This document shows, in pieces, positions 1-7,455 of a DNA stretch of 33,750 bases; positions within the stretch are counted from its first letter, which is position 1; each line of letters opens with the position of its first letter. Origin of the DNA: Cyclobacteriaceae bacterium (lineage in GTDB: Bacteria > Bacteroidota > Bacteroidia > Cytophagales > Cyclobacteriaceae); contig JALSJF010000013.1 in the NCBI GenBank assembly GCA_026989505.1, forward strand, positions 1 to 33,750, given 5' to 3'. Below the pieces are notes generated by a model. The model was not told the DNA's origin. It worked only from the letters and a program-made list of their open reading frames with translations, and made no database searches. The translations under genes were made by a program, and so were the position numbers.

Positions 1-108
1 AGCAACAGGCATGGAAACTCGTTCTGTCAAGTCTCCAAACTTCTTGCTTTCCCAATCCTTTTTAAATTCAGGGAAACGTATTTCAGGCACTTTCTTTAAA
101 TTCCCCAT
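1..108 (-). CDS. hsdS: Type I restriction-modification specificity subunit HsdS, N-terminal fragment
   Basis: Only the first 36 codons are inside the window; the gene runs off the left edge. The N-terminus contains VPEIRFPEFKKDWESKKFGD, the opening typical of HsdS target-recognition domains (V-P-x-[IL]-R-F-P-E-F, then W-E-x-K-K-[LF]-G-[DE]). HsdS picks the DNA target for the HsdM methylase and the HsdR nuclease. The ATG lies at 108-106 and overlaps the end of the upstream phosphatase-like gene by 13 bases, so the two are likely translationally coupled. The specificity itself cannot be judged because both recognition domains are missing. The family call is good despite the short length because of the motif and the hsdM context. 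Confidence 0.85.
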   Translation of the reverse strand, partial: MGNLKKVPEIRFPEFKKDWESKKFGDLTERVSMPVA

Positions 109-581
109 CGTCTTTTAATGTATAATAAGTTTCCACTTTTCGGATTGTAAGGAGGGTAGTACTCGCTTTTGAAAAGGTTGAATGTGTTTGTACTTCTCTC
201 AATCAGGTTATTCTCCAACAAGTACATTAAAGCAATGGAAGGACTTCTTGATTCTCCTAAACTGCAATACACGAAAACTTCATTTCCATTGGTTAAATGC
301 TGATGGATAAAATCCAAAGCAGGATCAATCATTTCATCATTCACATACTTGGGGTCTTCACCATCAATCATATTCAGGTAAATGGCATCTTCTTCACGTT
401 TGTACAAATAATGAGGATGAGCAGGATTACACCCTCTGCCTTGCCAACCCACAATGGATTGGTGAGTAACAAAGCCATTGGCACGATTCAGGGCACAAAC
501 GATTTTCATGCCTTTCTTTCGGGCAATTGGGTATTGTTCTTTTATACCAACGTAGAGTTGTAAATCCTTAATCCTTTTCAT
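96..581 (-). CDS. Dual-specificity/tyrosine phosphatase-like protein inside the RM operon
   Basis: The protein has 161 residues from the ATG at 581-579. A TTG six codons upstream (599) would overlap hsdM; I prefer the ATG because it sits one base after the hsdM stop. It carries the cysteine phosphatase signature C-x5-R as YCSLGESRSP, with Cys106, Arg112 and Ser113. Acidic residues about 30-33 positions upstream (IDGEDP, Asp73 and Asp76) are candidates for the general acid. Small dual-specificity phosphatases hydrolyse phosphotyrosine/phosphoserine or other phosphoesters. The real substrate is unknown and could be a protein, a nucleotide or RNA. The gene is packed between hsdM and hsdS: 1-base gap before, 13-base overlap after. 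It shares the AT-rich composition of the RM genes, so it belongs to that cassette rather than to the host neighbourhood. Its role in the RM system is not known to me. Confidence 0.75.
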   Translation of the reverse strand: MKRIKDLQLYVGIKEQYPIARKKGMKIVCALNRANGFVTHQSIVGWQGRGCNPAHPHYLYKREEDAIYLNMIDGEDPKYVNDEMIDPALDFIHQHLTNGNEVFVYCSLGESRSPSIALMYLLENNLIERSTNTFNLFKSEYYPPYNPKSGNLLYIKRRWGI

Positions 582-582
582 T

Positions 583-2160
583 CTAAAATGGTGTGTCAAT
601 ATTGAGTTCCTTACAATAGGCTCTAAGTTCTTCGTCTGTTTTATTTATATCCTTTTCAAGGCTTTTTAATTGTTTTGAAATAGCAGAAATATCAATCGGC
701 TCTTCTTCCTCTGAAGTATCAATATATCTCGAAATATTTAAGTTGTATTCGTTTTCGGCAAGTTCTTTTAACCCGACTTTTCTACTATATCGTTCTTCAT
801 CAGAACGATTGCGATACGCTTTGATAATTTTATCAATGTCAGAGTCTCTTAGATAGTTTTGATTGGTCGCCCTATCAAAATACTGACTGGCATCAATAAA
901 CAATACATCCTCTGGGTATTCCCTACACTTTTTAAACACCATAATACAAGTCGGAATACTTGTCCCGTAAAAAATATTGGCAGGCAAACCTATTACGGCA
1001 TCCAAATAATTGCGGTCTTCAATCAAGTATCGCCTGATATGTTGTTCCGCTCCGCCCCTGAACAAAGCACCGTGCGGTAAAACAATAGCCATAATACCAT
1101 TTTCTGCCAAATGATGGATCATGTGCTGCACAAAAGCGTAATCGGCTTTGCTCTTTGGGGCTAATTTGCCGTACTGGCTAAAACGGTCGTCACTGGTAAA
1201 TAAAGGGTTGGCACTCCATTTGGCAGAGAAAGGCGGATTGGCTACAATGGCTTCAAACTGCATATCCAAATGCTGAGGGTGTTCCAACGTATCTTCCTGT
1301 TTGATGTCAAACCTGCGGTAATGCACATCATGCAAGATCATGTTCATCCGGGCAAGGTTGTAGGTGGTTCGGTTGAGTTCCTGGCCGTAAAAATTACTCA
1401 CTTCTTCTACTTCTCTGGCTACACGTAAAAGCAAAGAACCCGAACCACAGGTGGGATCATAAACGGATTTCAGTTTTTTCTTGCCGGTGGTTACCAATTT
1501 TGCCAGCACCATACTTACCTGTTGTGGGGTGTAGAATTCTCCGGCTTTTTTCCCTGCTCCGCTGGCAAACTGCCCAATCAGGTATTCGTAGGCATCACCC
1601 AATACGTCTAACTCCGTTTGTTCCAGTTTGAAGTCAATTTTACTCAGGTGAGCCAATACTTTGGCAATGACTTCATTTCTGGCTTCCGGTGTTTTTCCCA
1701 GCTTGGTGCTGTTCAGGTCCATATCCTCAAAGAGGTGGTCAAAGTCCTCTTCGCTGTCCGTTCCCATTGTGCTGTTCTGGATGTTGATGAGGATTTTTTG
1801 GAGGTCTTCCAGAATAAAGTTGCTTACGCCTTCTTTTCCTCCATTTCCGTTTCCTCTTTTGGCTATTTCACTAAACAATTCGGAAGGTTTCAGGAAATAC
1901 CCCAGTTTCTCCAGCGATTCTTCTTTAATGGCTTCCAGCATGGCTTTGCCATTTTTGGAGCCTTCATCTATTTCTTTGTACGTGATCTTGTCTTGCTTCA
2001 GAATGGAGTTAGCGTACATTTCCATCTTCTCAGCAAGGTATTTATAGAAGATAAAGCCCAGGATGTAGTCACGGAATTCGTCTGCATCCATCTTACCTCT
2101 CAGGGTATTGGCTATGTTCCATAGCTGCTGTTCAAGCTGTTTCTTCTGGTCTTCTGACAT
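583..2160 (-). CDS. hsdM: Type I restriction-modification DNA adenine methyltransferase subunit HsdM
   Basis: The 525 residues match the usual HsdM length. The N-terminal HsdM_N helical domain (about 1-150) is followed by an N6-adenine methyltransferase domain. The AdoMet-binding motif I is DPTCGSGSLLL, starting at Asp235, and the catalytic motif IV is NPPF at 308-311. With two HsdM per HsdS the complex methylates adenine in a bipartite target; HsdR would add restriction but is not in this window and may lie beyond the left edge. It follows a small XRE regulator by 7 bases and precedes the phosphatase-like gene by one. The codons are AT-richer than in the genes from 2635 onwards, consistent with horizontal acquisition. 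Confidence 0.96.
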   Translation of the reverse strand: MSEDQKKQLEQQLWNIANTLRGKMDADEFRDYILGFIFYKYLAEKMEMYANSILKQDKITYKEIDEGSKNGKAMLEAIKEESLEKLGYFLKPSELFSEIAKRGNGNGGKEGVSNFILEDLQKILINIQNSTMGTDSEEDFDHLFEDMDLNSTKLGKTPEARNEVIAKVLAHLSKIDFKLEQTELDVLGDAYEYLIGQFASGAGKKAGEFYTPQQVSMVLAKLVTTGKKKLKSVYDPTCGSGSLLLRVAREVEEVSNFYGQELNRTTYNLARMNMILHDVHYRRFDIKQEDTLEHPQHLDMQFEAIVANPPFSAKWSANPLFTSDDRFSQYGKLAPKSKADYAFVQHMIHHLAENGIMAIVLPHGALFRGGAEQHIRRYLIEDRNYLDAVIGLPANIFYGTSIPTCIMVFKKCREYPEDVLFIDASQYFDRATNQNYLRDSDIDKIIKAYRNRSDEERYSRKVGLKELAENEYNLNISRYIDTSEEEEPIDISAISKQLKSLEKDINKTDEELRAYCKELNIDTPF

Positions 2161-2167
2161 CTATCGT

Positions 2168-2362
2168 TTATTTCTTTTGTTCTTGTATCAAGTCTTTCAC
2201 TTCTACTTCAAGGATTTTGGCAATTTCAAAAAGCACTTCTAGCCTTGGTTGCTGTCTGTTTTGCACATATCCGTTCACCATGTTGTAGCTCTTTCCAAGT
2301 TTTTCTGCCAACCAGGTCTGCTTTATACCTTTTTCTTCAAGTACTTTCTTTATTCGGTTCAT
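2168..2362 (-). CDS. Small XRE-family helix-turn-helix regulator
   Basis: A 64-residue protein made of a single Cro/C1-type HTH. The recognisable core is KQTWLAEKLGKSYNMVNGYV (about residues 14-33), followed by NRQQPRLEVLFEIAKILEV, the usual helix 4-5 region. It is the first gene of the RM operon, 7 bases before hsdM. Short XRE proteins in this position often act as controllers that time methylase and restriction expression; that role is inferred here from position. The sequence upstream (2363-2460) is very AT-rich and contains TATTTTGG on the minus strand (2390-2383), a one-mismatch form of the Bacteroidota -7 box, without a convincing -33 element. Confidence 0.88.
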   Translation of the reverse strand: MNRIKKVLEEKGIKQTWLAEKLGKSYNMVNGYVQNRQQPRLEVLFEIAKILEVEVKDLIQEQKK

Positions 2363-2469
2363 GTCCGTATAAATTTAGTCAGCCAAAATACGTAAAATTC
2401 TTTAACTATCTCATATTTCAATATATTTATCGGTCAATTAATTGTTATTTTGATTGAGCGTTGGCAAAG

Positions 2470-2534
2470 AAATGGCTCTTTTGGTTTTGGGAAGGGTCGG
2501 GCTTGTGTGTCGGGCAAAACCAAATGTGCCATTT
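2470..2534. repeat. Imperfect inverted repeat, 20-base arms
   Basis: The arms 2470-2489 and 2515-2534 are reverse complements with two mismatches: AAATGGCnCnTTTGGTTTTG against its complement. The spacer is 25 bases and GC-rich. The repeat lies at the compositional boundary between the AT-rich RM cluster and the GC-rich chromosome. It could be a remnant of a mobile element end, a REP-like element or a transcription stop between two transcription units. No open reading frame through it looks real. Confidence 0.6.
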
Positions 2535-2553
2535 GCGGGCTGGCAAATTGTTT

Positions 2554-2586
2554 TAACCCGAAAAATTCATCGGAATTTTTCGCCCG
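2554..2586 (+). repeat. Dispersed palindromic repeat, copy A
   Basis: This 33-base unit starts TAACCCG and ends GGAATTTTTCGCCCG. Inside it, CGAAAAATTC and GAATTTTTCG (2559-2568 and 2573-2582) form a perfect 10-base stem with a 4-base loop. The same unit occurs on the opposite strand at 31455-31487 (29 of 33 positions equal by my alignment), and a shorter relative occurs at 14858-14885. All copies lie just past the 3' end of a gene. The copy here is about 50 bases beyond the end of the minus-strand DUF4159 gene, so it may also act as a transcription terminator. Confidence 0.6.
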
Positions 2587-2634
2587 GGGGGCTGATGTCC
2601 TGCGGGCCGTTGGGCGAAACAGGCAGGGCGCCTT

Positions 2635-3300
2635 TCAGGGTGTTTCCTGCCCTACAAAACTGAATTGCACAATGTTGGCGCCCATTTTCAGGGCCAGTTG
2701 GCGCAGATGTTCGGGGTCATTATAAATCCGCTGGTCTTCCCAACCGTTGCCTAAATCGGTTTCGTAAGAATAAAAACATACCAGCCGGCCTTCGTATAGA
2801 ATTCCGAACCCCTGGGCCGGTTTGCCATCGTGTTCATGTATTTTGGGCAGGCCCCGGTCAAAATCATACTTCTGGTGGTAGATCGGGTGGTCAAAGGGCA
2901 ATTCAACAAAATCAAGGTCAGGGAATACCCTTTTCATTTCCAGGCGGATAAATTTATCCAGCCCGTAATTGTCGTCAATATGCAAAAAACCACCCCCGAT
3001 CAGGTAGTTGCGCAGGTTTTCCGCTTCCTGGTCGGAGAAAACCACGTTGCCGTGGCCGGTCATATACACGTAAGGGTAGAGGAAGATTTCCGGCCCGCCA
3101 ACCTCTACCACATCTTCTTCGGGGGCAATGTTGGTGTGCAGGTTTTGGTTGCAGAAAGCAATCAGGTTGGGCAGGGCGGTTTTATTGGCGTACCAGTCGC
3201 CACCGCCATGATATTTAAGTTTGGCAATTTTCACCTGTTGCGCCTGTGCGGTACCGAGGCAGCCGGCAAACAGGACCAGTAGGGCGGCAATCTTGTTCAT
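2635..3300 (-). CDS. DUF4159 family secreted protein
   Basis: The 221 residues open with a signal peptide (about 1-21, ending AQAQ, probable cleavage before QVKIAKL). The mature part reads like DUF4159 proteins: KYHGGGDWYANKTALPNL near the start, then YPYVYMTGHGNVVFSDQEAE, NYLIGGGFLHIDDNYGLD, and a C-terminal GWEDQRIYND segment. DUF4159 has a glutamine-amidotransferase-like fold as a family, and its function is unknown; in Bacteroidota it is often exported. Here it is divergent from the M14 peptidase gene with 61 bases between the start codons, and it is the first GC-rich gene beside the RM cluster. Its transcript probably ends in or near the repeats at 2470-2586. Confidence 0.85.
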   Translation of the reverse strand: MNKIAALLVLFAGCLGTAQAQQVKIAKLKYHGGGDWYANKTALPNLIAFCNQNLHTNIAPEEDVVEVGGPEIFLYPYVYMTGHGNVVFSDQEAENLRNYLIGGGFLHIDDNYGLDKFIRLEMKRVFPDLDFVELPFDHPIYHQKYDFDRGLPKIHEHDGKPAQGFGILYEGRLVCFYSYETDLGNGWEDQRIYNDPEHLRQLALKMGANIVQFSFVGQETP

Positions 3301-3320
3301 CTTAATTTGTTATACCTTTG
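3293..3320 (+). promoter_or_regulatory. Bacteroidota-type promoter for the M14 peptidase gene
   Basis: TTG at 3293-3295 and TACCTTTG at 3313-3320 match the -33/-7 pattern of Bacteroidota housekeeping promoters (TTG, then TAnnTTTG) with a 17-base spacer. The -7 box ends 41 bases before the ATG at 3362. The -33 element lies within the first codons of the divergent DUF4159 gene. Confidence 0.5.
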
Positions 3321-3361
3321 CGGTGGTAAATATGTTATTTTTTCTGCAATAATCATTCCCG

Positions 3362-4765
3362 ATGGGCTTGTTTCAGCAACTTTTTAGTCAATACGACCAG
3401 TATCATGTACCCCGCATAGAAACCAACCGGTTCCCTCCCGAACAATATTATGCCGCCTTAAAGCCACTTGCAGAACCTTTTTCCCGGCAACAAATCGGCC
3501 AGTCGGTGGCCGGCCGTCCTATCTATGCCGTAACCCTGGGCACCGGGCCGCTCAAAGTATTGCTCTGGTCGCAAATGCACGGCAATGAGTCAACCGCCTC
3601 GCGGGCCATACTGGATATCCTGCATTTCTTCACCTACCCCAAAAACCTGGCTTCCTTTTGCAAGGGCTTGCTGGAGGAAATGACCATATGTATTGTGCCT
3701 GTCCTTAACCCTGACGGTACCGCCCGTTTTCAACGCAGGAATGCCCTGGGCATCGACCTTAACCGCGATGCACGGGCCTTTACCGCCCCGGAATCGCAGG
3801 TGCTCCGGCAGGTGGTGGCAGATTTTGCCCCCGATTTTGCCTTTAACCTGCATGACCAGCGCAGGTTTTATAATGTGCAGGGCACCCGAAAACCCAGTAC
3901 CATTGCCTTTCTGGCCCCGGCCTATAATGCCGGTGAAGATATTGATAAAAGCCGTGCCACAGCCATGCAACTGATTGCCTTCCTGCGCGAAGAACTTGAA
4001 GGTATCATCCCCGGTCAGGTTGGCCTTTATGACGACACGTACACCCCCCGGGCTTTTGGCGATTATGTGCAGGGTACCAGGGCCAGCACTATTTTGGTGG
4101 AAGCAGGGTGGGAGAAGCATGACAGGGAGAAAGAATTTGTACGTAAGTTAAACTTTTGCCTGCTGATAACCGCCTTTGCCGCTATTGCCAACCGTGGGTA
4201 TAATTCTTTTTTTGTTACCGATTACCAGCGGATACCCATGAACGATGAACGGCTGTTTGACGTGCTCATCCGCAATGTACAGCTTAACGCAGCCGGGGCC
4301 GTTTATAACGTTGATATGGGCATCAGCCGGGAGGAAATAAGTGACGGGGAAACGGGGTACTACAGTCGTGGCCTGATAACCGATATCGGTGACTTGCGCG
4401 AATGGTATGGCTTTGAGGAGCTTGACGCTACCGGCCTGCAGGTAAAGGCCGGCAAGGTGCTGCCCGAACCGGTGGACCTGAAGATGCGGGCAGTGAAAAA
4501 ATTGCCGGAAGCGGTAGCAACCATGCTGGGGCAGGGGTACTTGTTCTGTAAAGTAAAGGACGGGTTTGCCAATCGTTATGTCAAGCTGCCGGTTAATATA
4601 GTGAATGACGGCTTTACCCCGCCAGCCAACCCGGAATTTGAGCAGGAGGCGAACTTTTTGTTAACCGATGCTGACGGGAAAATTAAATACCTGGTGGTCA
4701 ATGGCTTTTTGTGGGCTGTTGGTAAGCCCTGGCCGGAAAATGCCAATGGTCTGAATATGAGCTGA
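3362..4765 (+). CDS. M14 family zinc carboxypeptidase
   Basis: The 467-residue protein has an M14 domain in the first about 275 residues. The zinc ligands are visible as His73 and Glu76 (QMHGNES) and His164 (FNLHDQ). Substrate-binding NRD is at 134-136 (IDLNRDA), and the catalytic Glu is Glu247 (STILVEAGW). The remaining about 190 residues form an extra C-terminal region of unknown role, rich in beta-type sequence. No signal peptide is visible, which suggests a cytoplasmic peptidase unlike classical secreted carboxypeptidases. Substrates may be peptides or murein fragments; this cannot be decided. The gene is transcribed alone from the promoter at 3293-3320 and is followed by a hairpin at 4799. 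Confidence 0.9.
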   Translation: MGLFQQLFSQYDQYHVPRIETNRFPPEQYYAALKPLAEPFSRQQIGQSVAGRPIYAVTLGTGPLKVLLWSQMHGNESTASRAILDILHFFTYPKNLASFCKGLLEEMTICIVPVLNPDGTARFQRRNALGIDLNRDARAFTAPESQVLRQVVADFAPDFAFNLHDQRRFYNVQGTRKPSTIAFLAPAYNAGEDIDKSRATAMQLIAFLREELEGIIPGQVGLYDDTYTPRAFGDYVQGTRASTILVEAGWEKHDREKEFVRKLNFCLLITAFAAIANRGYNSFFVTDYQRIPMNDERLFDVLIRNVQLNAAGAVYNVDMGISREEISDGETGYYSRGLITDIGDLREWYGFEELDATGLQVKAGKVLPEPVDLKMRAVKKLPEAVATMLGQGYLFCKVKDGFANRYVKLPVNIVNDGFTPPANPEFEQEANFLLTDADGKIKYLVVNGFLWAVGKPWPENANGLNMS

Positions 4766-4798
4766 CTAACCTGTTTTTGTTGACTTTTTCTTGCCTTA

Positions 4799-4830
4799 CC
4801 GGAAGTTTTTTCCGGAAACTTATTCTTTTT
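4799..4830 (+). terminator. Possible Rho-independent terminator after the M14 gene
   Basis: CCGGAA (4799-4804) and TTCCGG (4810-4815) form a 6-base stem with a 5-base loop. It is followed by a mixed T-rich tract with TTTTT at 4826-4830. The stem is short and the T-run is displaced, so the call is tentative, but it sits 34 bases after the peptidase stop. Confidence 0.35.
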
Positions 4831-4888
4831 CATTAAACCTTTTGCCTGCCGGTGGCTCTAAAGGGCAAACAAACTAAAAAGCAAAGAC

Positions 4889-5755
4889 ATGGAAAAGTTA
4901 CATTCTCTTTACGCACTGGCTCAAAAAACAGTATTCGGGCTGGGATTGACAGCACTGGTTTTATCCGTATCGTGTACCACCGCAGTGGAGCCTACTTCGG
5001 CAATTGATGAGGCGGCCGTAGCCGCAGATATCATTGCCCAGGCTGACTTTGACGAAGTGGATGATTTAAGCTCCAACGCCATGATTGTGGCCGATGGCGG
5101 GGTTGGCGGGCGTATTGCCGGCATGGATGATGAACGAATGCGTTGTGCCGTGGTTACCCACGATCTTGAAAACAACGAAATCATTATTGACTTTGGCGAT
5201 GGCTGCACCGGCCCCCATGGCGTAACCCGTGCCGGTAAAATCATTATTAACTACCAGGGCCGCAGGTTCGTGCCCGGTTCTTACTGGAGGGTTAGTTTCG
5301 ATAGCTTCTACGTTAACCGCAGACATATCGAGGGTATCCGCACCGTGACCAATATTTCCGAATCGCTGGAGGCCAACCCTACTTTCCATGTAGTATTGGC
5401 AGGGGGTAAAGTTACCTGGCCCGATGGCAGTTTTGCTACCCGCGAGGTGGACCTGGTAAGGGAATGGGTGCGGGCTGCAAACCCGCTGCTGGATGAATAC
5501 CACATCCTGGCCGAAAGCACCACCTCAGGCTCTACCAAAGAAAGTGTACGCTTTAACAGCGTGGTGCTTGAAGACCTGATTATCAAGCGGGCCTGCATGG
5601 GACCGAAGGGTGGGCGCCTGCCGGTAGCAGGAATAAAAGAAGTCACGATTGGCAACAAGACCTATACGATTGACTTTGGTGATGGTGAATGCGATACCCT
5701 GGTAACGGTAACCGTTGACGGGGAATCTAGAACTATTGACCTGTCAGACAGGTAA
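4889..5755 (+). CDS. Predicted lipoprotein of unknown function
   Basis: The 288-residue protein starts with a signal sequence and lipobox LSVSC (Cys29), so it is probably a lipid-anchored envelope protein. I do not recognise a named domain. The mature part shows a repeated pattern: IIIDFGDGCTGPHGVTRAGK near residue 92 and YTIDFGDGECDTLVTVTVDG near the C-terminus. Each is a beta-strand pair around DFGDG-x-C, with the cysteines possibly paired. About 120 bases without a gene precede it, and a strong terminator follows. It is a single-gene transcription unit. A role in surface binding or structure is possible but nothing in the sequence proves it. Confidence 0.8.
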   Translation: MEKLHSLYALAQKTVFGLGLTALVLSVSCTTAVEPTSAIDEAAVAADIIAQADFDEVDDLSSNAMIVADGGVGGRIAGMDDERMRCAVVTHDLENNEIIIDFGDGCTGPHGVTRAGKIIINYQGRRFVPGSYWRVSFDSFYVNRRHIEGIRTVTNISESLEANPTFHVVLAGGKVTWPDGSFATREVDLVREWVRAANPLLDEYHILAESTTSGSTKESVRFNSVVLEDLIIKRACMGPKGGRLPVAGIKEVTIGNKTYTIDFGDGECDTLVTVTVDGESRTIDLSDR

Positions 5756-5784
5756 ACAACACGAAAACTGTGATTGTTGAGTTG

Positions 5785-5821
5785 GGTCTCTGTCCGCCTT
5801 CGGGTGGATGGGGGCCTTTTT
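5785..5821 (+). terminator. Strong Rho-independent terminator with UUCG tetraloop
   Basis: Positions 5785-5798 pair with 5803-5816 (14 pairs, several G-U) around the loop TTCG (5799-5802), and the stem is followed directly by TTTTT (5817-5821). It lies 30 bases downstream of the lipoprotein stop and insulates thyA. Confidence 0.85.
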
Positions 5822-5855
5822 CATGATAATGCTATTATCTTTAATGGCATAATCA

Positions 5856-5863
5856 TAATTTTG
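5856..5863 (+). promoter_or_regulatory. Probable -7 box of the thyA promoter
   Basis: TAATTTTG is a full match to TAnnTTTG and lies 20 bases before the thyA start at 5884, downstream of the terminator. The upstream -33 region has TTTA rather than a clear TTG. Confidence 0.45.
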
Positions 5864-5883
5864 TTGGGCATAAAGGCAAGCCT

Positions 5884-6678
5884 ATGAAACAATACCATCA
5901 ACTCATGCAACGTATCTTGGCTGAAGGGGTAGCCAAAAGCGACCGCACCGGTACCGGTACCCTCAGTGTTTTCGGGCATCAGATGCGCTTTGACCTGGCC
6001 GAAGGCTTTCCGGTACTGACCACCAAAAAATTACATTTACGGTCGATAATCCATGAGTTGCTGTGGTTTTTACAAGGCGATACCAATATTAAGTACCTCA
6101 AGGAAAATGGCGTAAAAATATGGGATGAATGGGCCGATGAAAAGGGGGAGTTGGGCCCTGTTTACGGCTATCAGTGGCGTAGCTGGCCGGCCCCGGACGG
6201 CACCCATATCGACCAGATTTCGCAGGTGGTAAAGCAGCTTAAAACCAATCCCGATTCCCGCAGGATCATTGTCAGCGCCTGGAATGTTGGCCAGATCAGC
6301 GAGATGGCCCTGCCCCCCTGCCACGCTTTCTTTCAGTTTTATGTGGCCGATGGCAAGCTGTCCCTGCAACTCTACCAGCGTTCGGCCGATGTGTTTTTGG
6401 GTGTGCCCTTCAATATTGCTTCGTATTCGTTGCTGTTGCTGATGATGGCCCAGGTTTGCAACCTGCAACCGGGCGAATTTGTGCACACCCTGGGCGATGC
6501 CCACCTTTATACCAACCACCTCGAGCAAACCAAACTACAGCTTTCCCGTGATTGCCGGCCGCTGCCGGTGATGAAAATCAACCCCAGGGTAAAGGATATC
6601 TTTGGCTTTACGTATGAAGATTTCAACCTTGAGGGCTACGACCCGCACCCGCATATAAAAGCCGCAGTAGCTGTGTGA
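5884..6678 (+). CDS. thyA: Thymidylate synthase
   Basis: It converts dUMP to dTMP using methylene-tetrahydrofolate, producing dihydrofolate that the DHFR at 15974-16483 can recycle. The 264 residues are exactly the classical ThyA length. The folate/nucleotide loop [20 protein letters not shown] is near residue 19, and the catalytic Cys146 is in [12 protein letters not shown]. The dUMP-phosphate arginines are in [11 protein letters not shown], and [17 protein letters not shown] is intact. The C-terminus is [10 protein letters not shown]. It is preceded by its own terminator and promoter and followed by about 100 bases of AT-rich spacer, so it is probably monocistronic. Confidence 0.98.
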   Translation: MKQYHQLMQRILAEGVAKSDRTGTGTLSVFGHQMRFDLAEGFPVLTTKKLHLRSIIHELLWFLQGDTNIKYLKENGVKIWDEWADEKGELGPVYGYQWRSWPAPDGTHIDQISQVVKQLKTNPDSRRIIVSAWNVGQISEMALPPCHAFFQFYVADGKLSLQLYQRSADVFLGVPFNIASYSLLLLMMAQVCNLQPGEFVHTLGDAHLYTNHLEQTKLQLSRDCRPLPVMKINPRVKDIFGFTYEDFNLEGYDPHPHIKAAVAV

Positions 6679-6717
6679 TATTGCCCTGAAACACTATTTT
6701 TGCCACCTGTGTAGAAA

Positions 6718-6752
6718 TTGCAGTTTACAAAATAATATTTGTATTATTTTGG
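6718..6752 (+). promoter_or_regulatory. Possible promoter for the sdaAB-tolC-hlyD operon
   Basis: A TTG at 6718-6720 is followed 21 bases later by TATTATTTTGG (6742-6752). The latter is an imperfect relative of the -7 box TAnnTTTG. The same layout (TTG, 21 bases, TAnTATTTTGGCA) occurs before the permease gene at 17519. The stretch ends 28 bases before the ATG at 6781. The local AT-richness between two GC-rich genes supports a promoter. Confidence 0.35.
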
Positions 6753-6780
6753 CACACGTTATTGGTAAAACCAGTGTCTT

Positions 6781-7455
6781 ATGGGTGGTAAGAGTTCAGT
6801 ATTTGATATGATTGGTCCGGTAATGATTGGCCCCAGCAGTTCGCATACGGCCGGGGTGGTGCGTATTGGTAAGGCAGCCCACCATATTTTTGGCGGGCAA
6901 CCGGCCAAAGCTATAGTTACTTTCTATAACTCCTTTGCCCGGACGTATGAAGGCCACGGCAGCGACCGCGCCATAGTGGCCGGCCTGCTCGATTTTGCTA
7001 CCGATGACACCCGTATTAAGACCGCTCTTGACTTGGCCAAAACCTTTAACCTGCACGTACGTTTTAAGTCTGTGGGCAATGCCTCCACCATGCACCCCAA
7101 TACCGTGGCTGTGGAAATGGTCAAAGGCAAGCGGAAAATGCAGGTAACCGGTGAAAGCCGTGGGGGCGGGGTAATCCAAATTGTCGATATCGATGGCTTT
7201 AATGCTAACTTTTCAACTTCACTATACACCTTGATTATCAAAGCCCACGATATTAAAGGCAGTATTGCCTTTTTGGCCAATGTATTATCACAAGCCGGCT
7301 GCAATATTGCCACCATGACAGTATCGCGCAGGGGCAAGCACGACCTTGCCTGCCAGATATTTGAAATGGACAGCGAGGTGAATACTGTAACATTAAACTA
7401 TTTAAGTAGTCTAACCTATGTCGAAGAAATAATTTATCTGCCAAAAATGATATGA
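6781..7455 (+). CDS. sdaAB: L-serine dehydratase, iron-sulfur type, beta subunit
   Basis: With its alpha partner it forms the iron-sulfur L-serine dehydratase that converts serine to pyruvate and ammonia. The 224 residues begin SVFDMIGPVMIGPSSSHTAG, the hallmark of the SDH beta domain. It continues with FARTYEGHGSDRAIVAGLL and then a C-terminal ACT domain (about 150-224, LYTLIIKAHDIKGSIAFLAN) that senses amino acids. The alpha subunit, which carries the cluster cysteines, is not adjacent and not in the window, so this is the two-subunit form with split genes. The stop overlaps the start of the TolC-like gene by four bases (ATGA), an odd functional pairing that implies coupling. Confidence 0.95.
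   Translation: MGGKSSVFDMIGPVMIGPSSSHTAGVVRIGKAAHHIFGGQPAKAIVTFYNSFARTYEGHGSDRAIVAGLLDFATDDTRIKTALDLAKTFNLHVRFKSVGNASTMHPNTVAVEMVKGKRKMQVTGESRGGGVIQIVDIDGFNANFSTSLYTLIIKAHDIKGSIAFLANVLSQAGCNIATMTVSRRGKHDLACQIFEMDSEVNTVTLNYLSSLTYVEEIIYLPKMI

Noticed and set aside
582-599. TTG start of the phosphatase-like gene overlapping hsdM
   Set aside because: An ATG at 581 lies directly after the hsdM stop and starts the recognisable protein; the TTG remains possible but is less likely.
2450-2725. A plus-strand open frame of 91 codons across the repeats and the end of DUF4159
   Set aside because: It runs through the inverted repeat and overlaps DUF4159 antisense; its composition is not protein-like and no motif is visible.
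3590-4120. Long antisense frames inside the M14 gene and similar shadows in other GC-rich genes
   Set aside because: They mirror the codon bias of the real genes, carry no motifs and have no plausible context.
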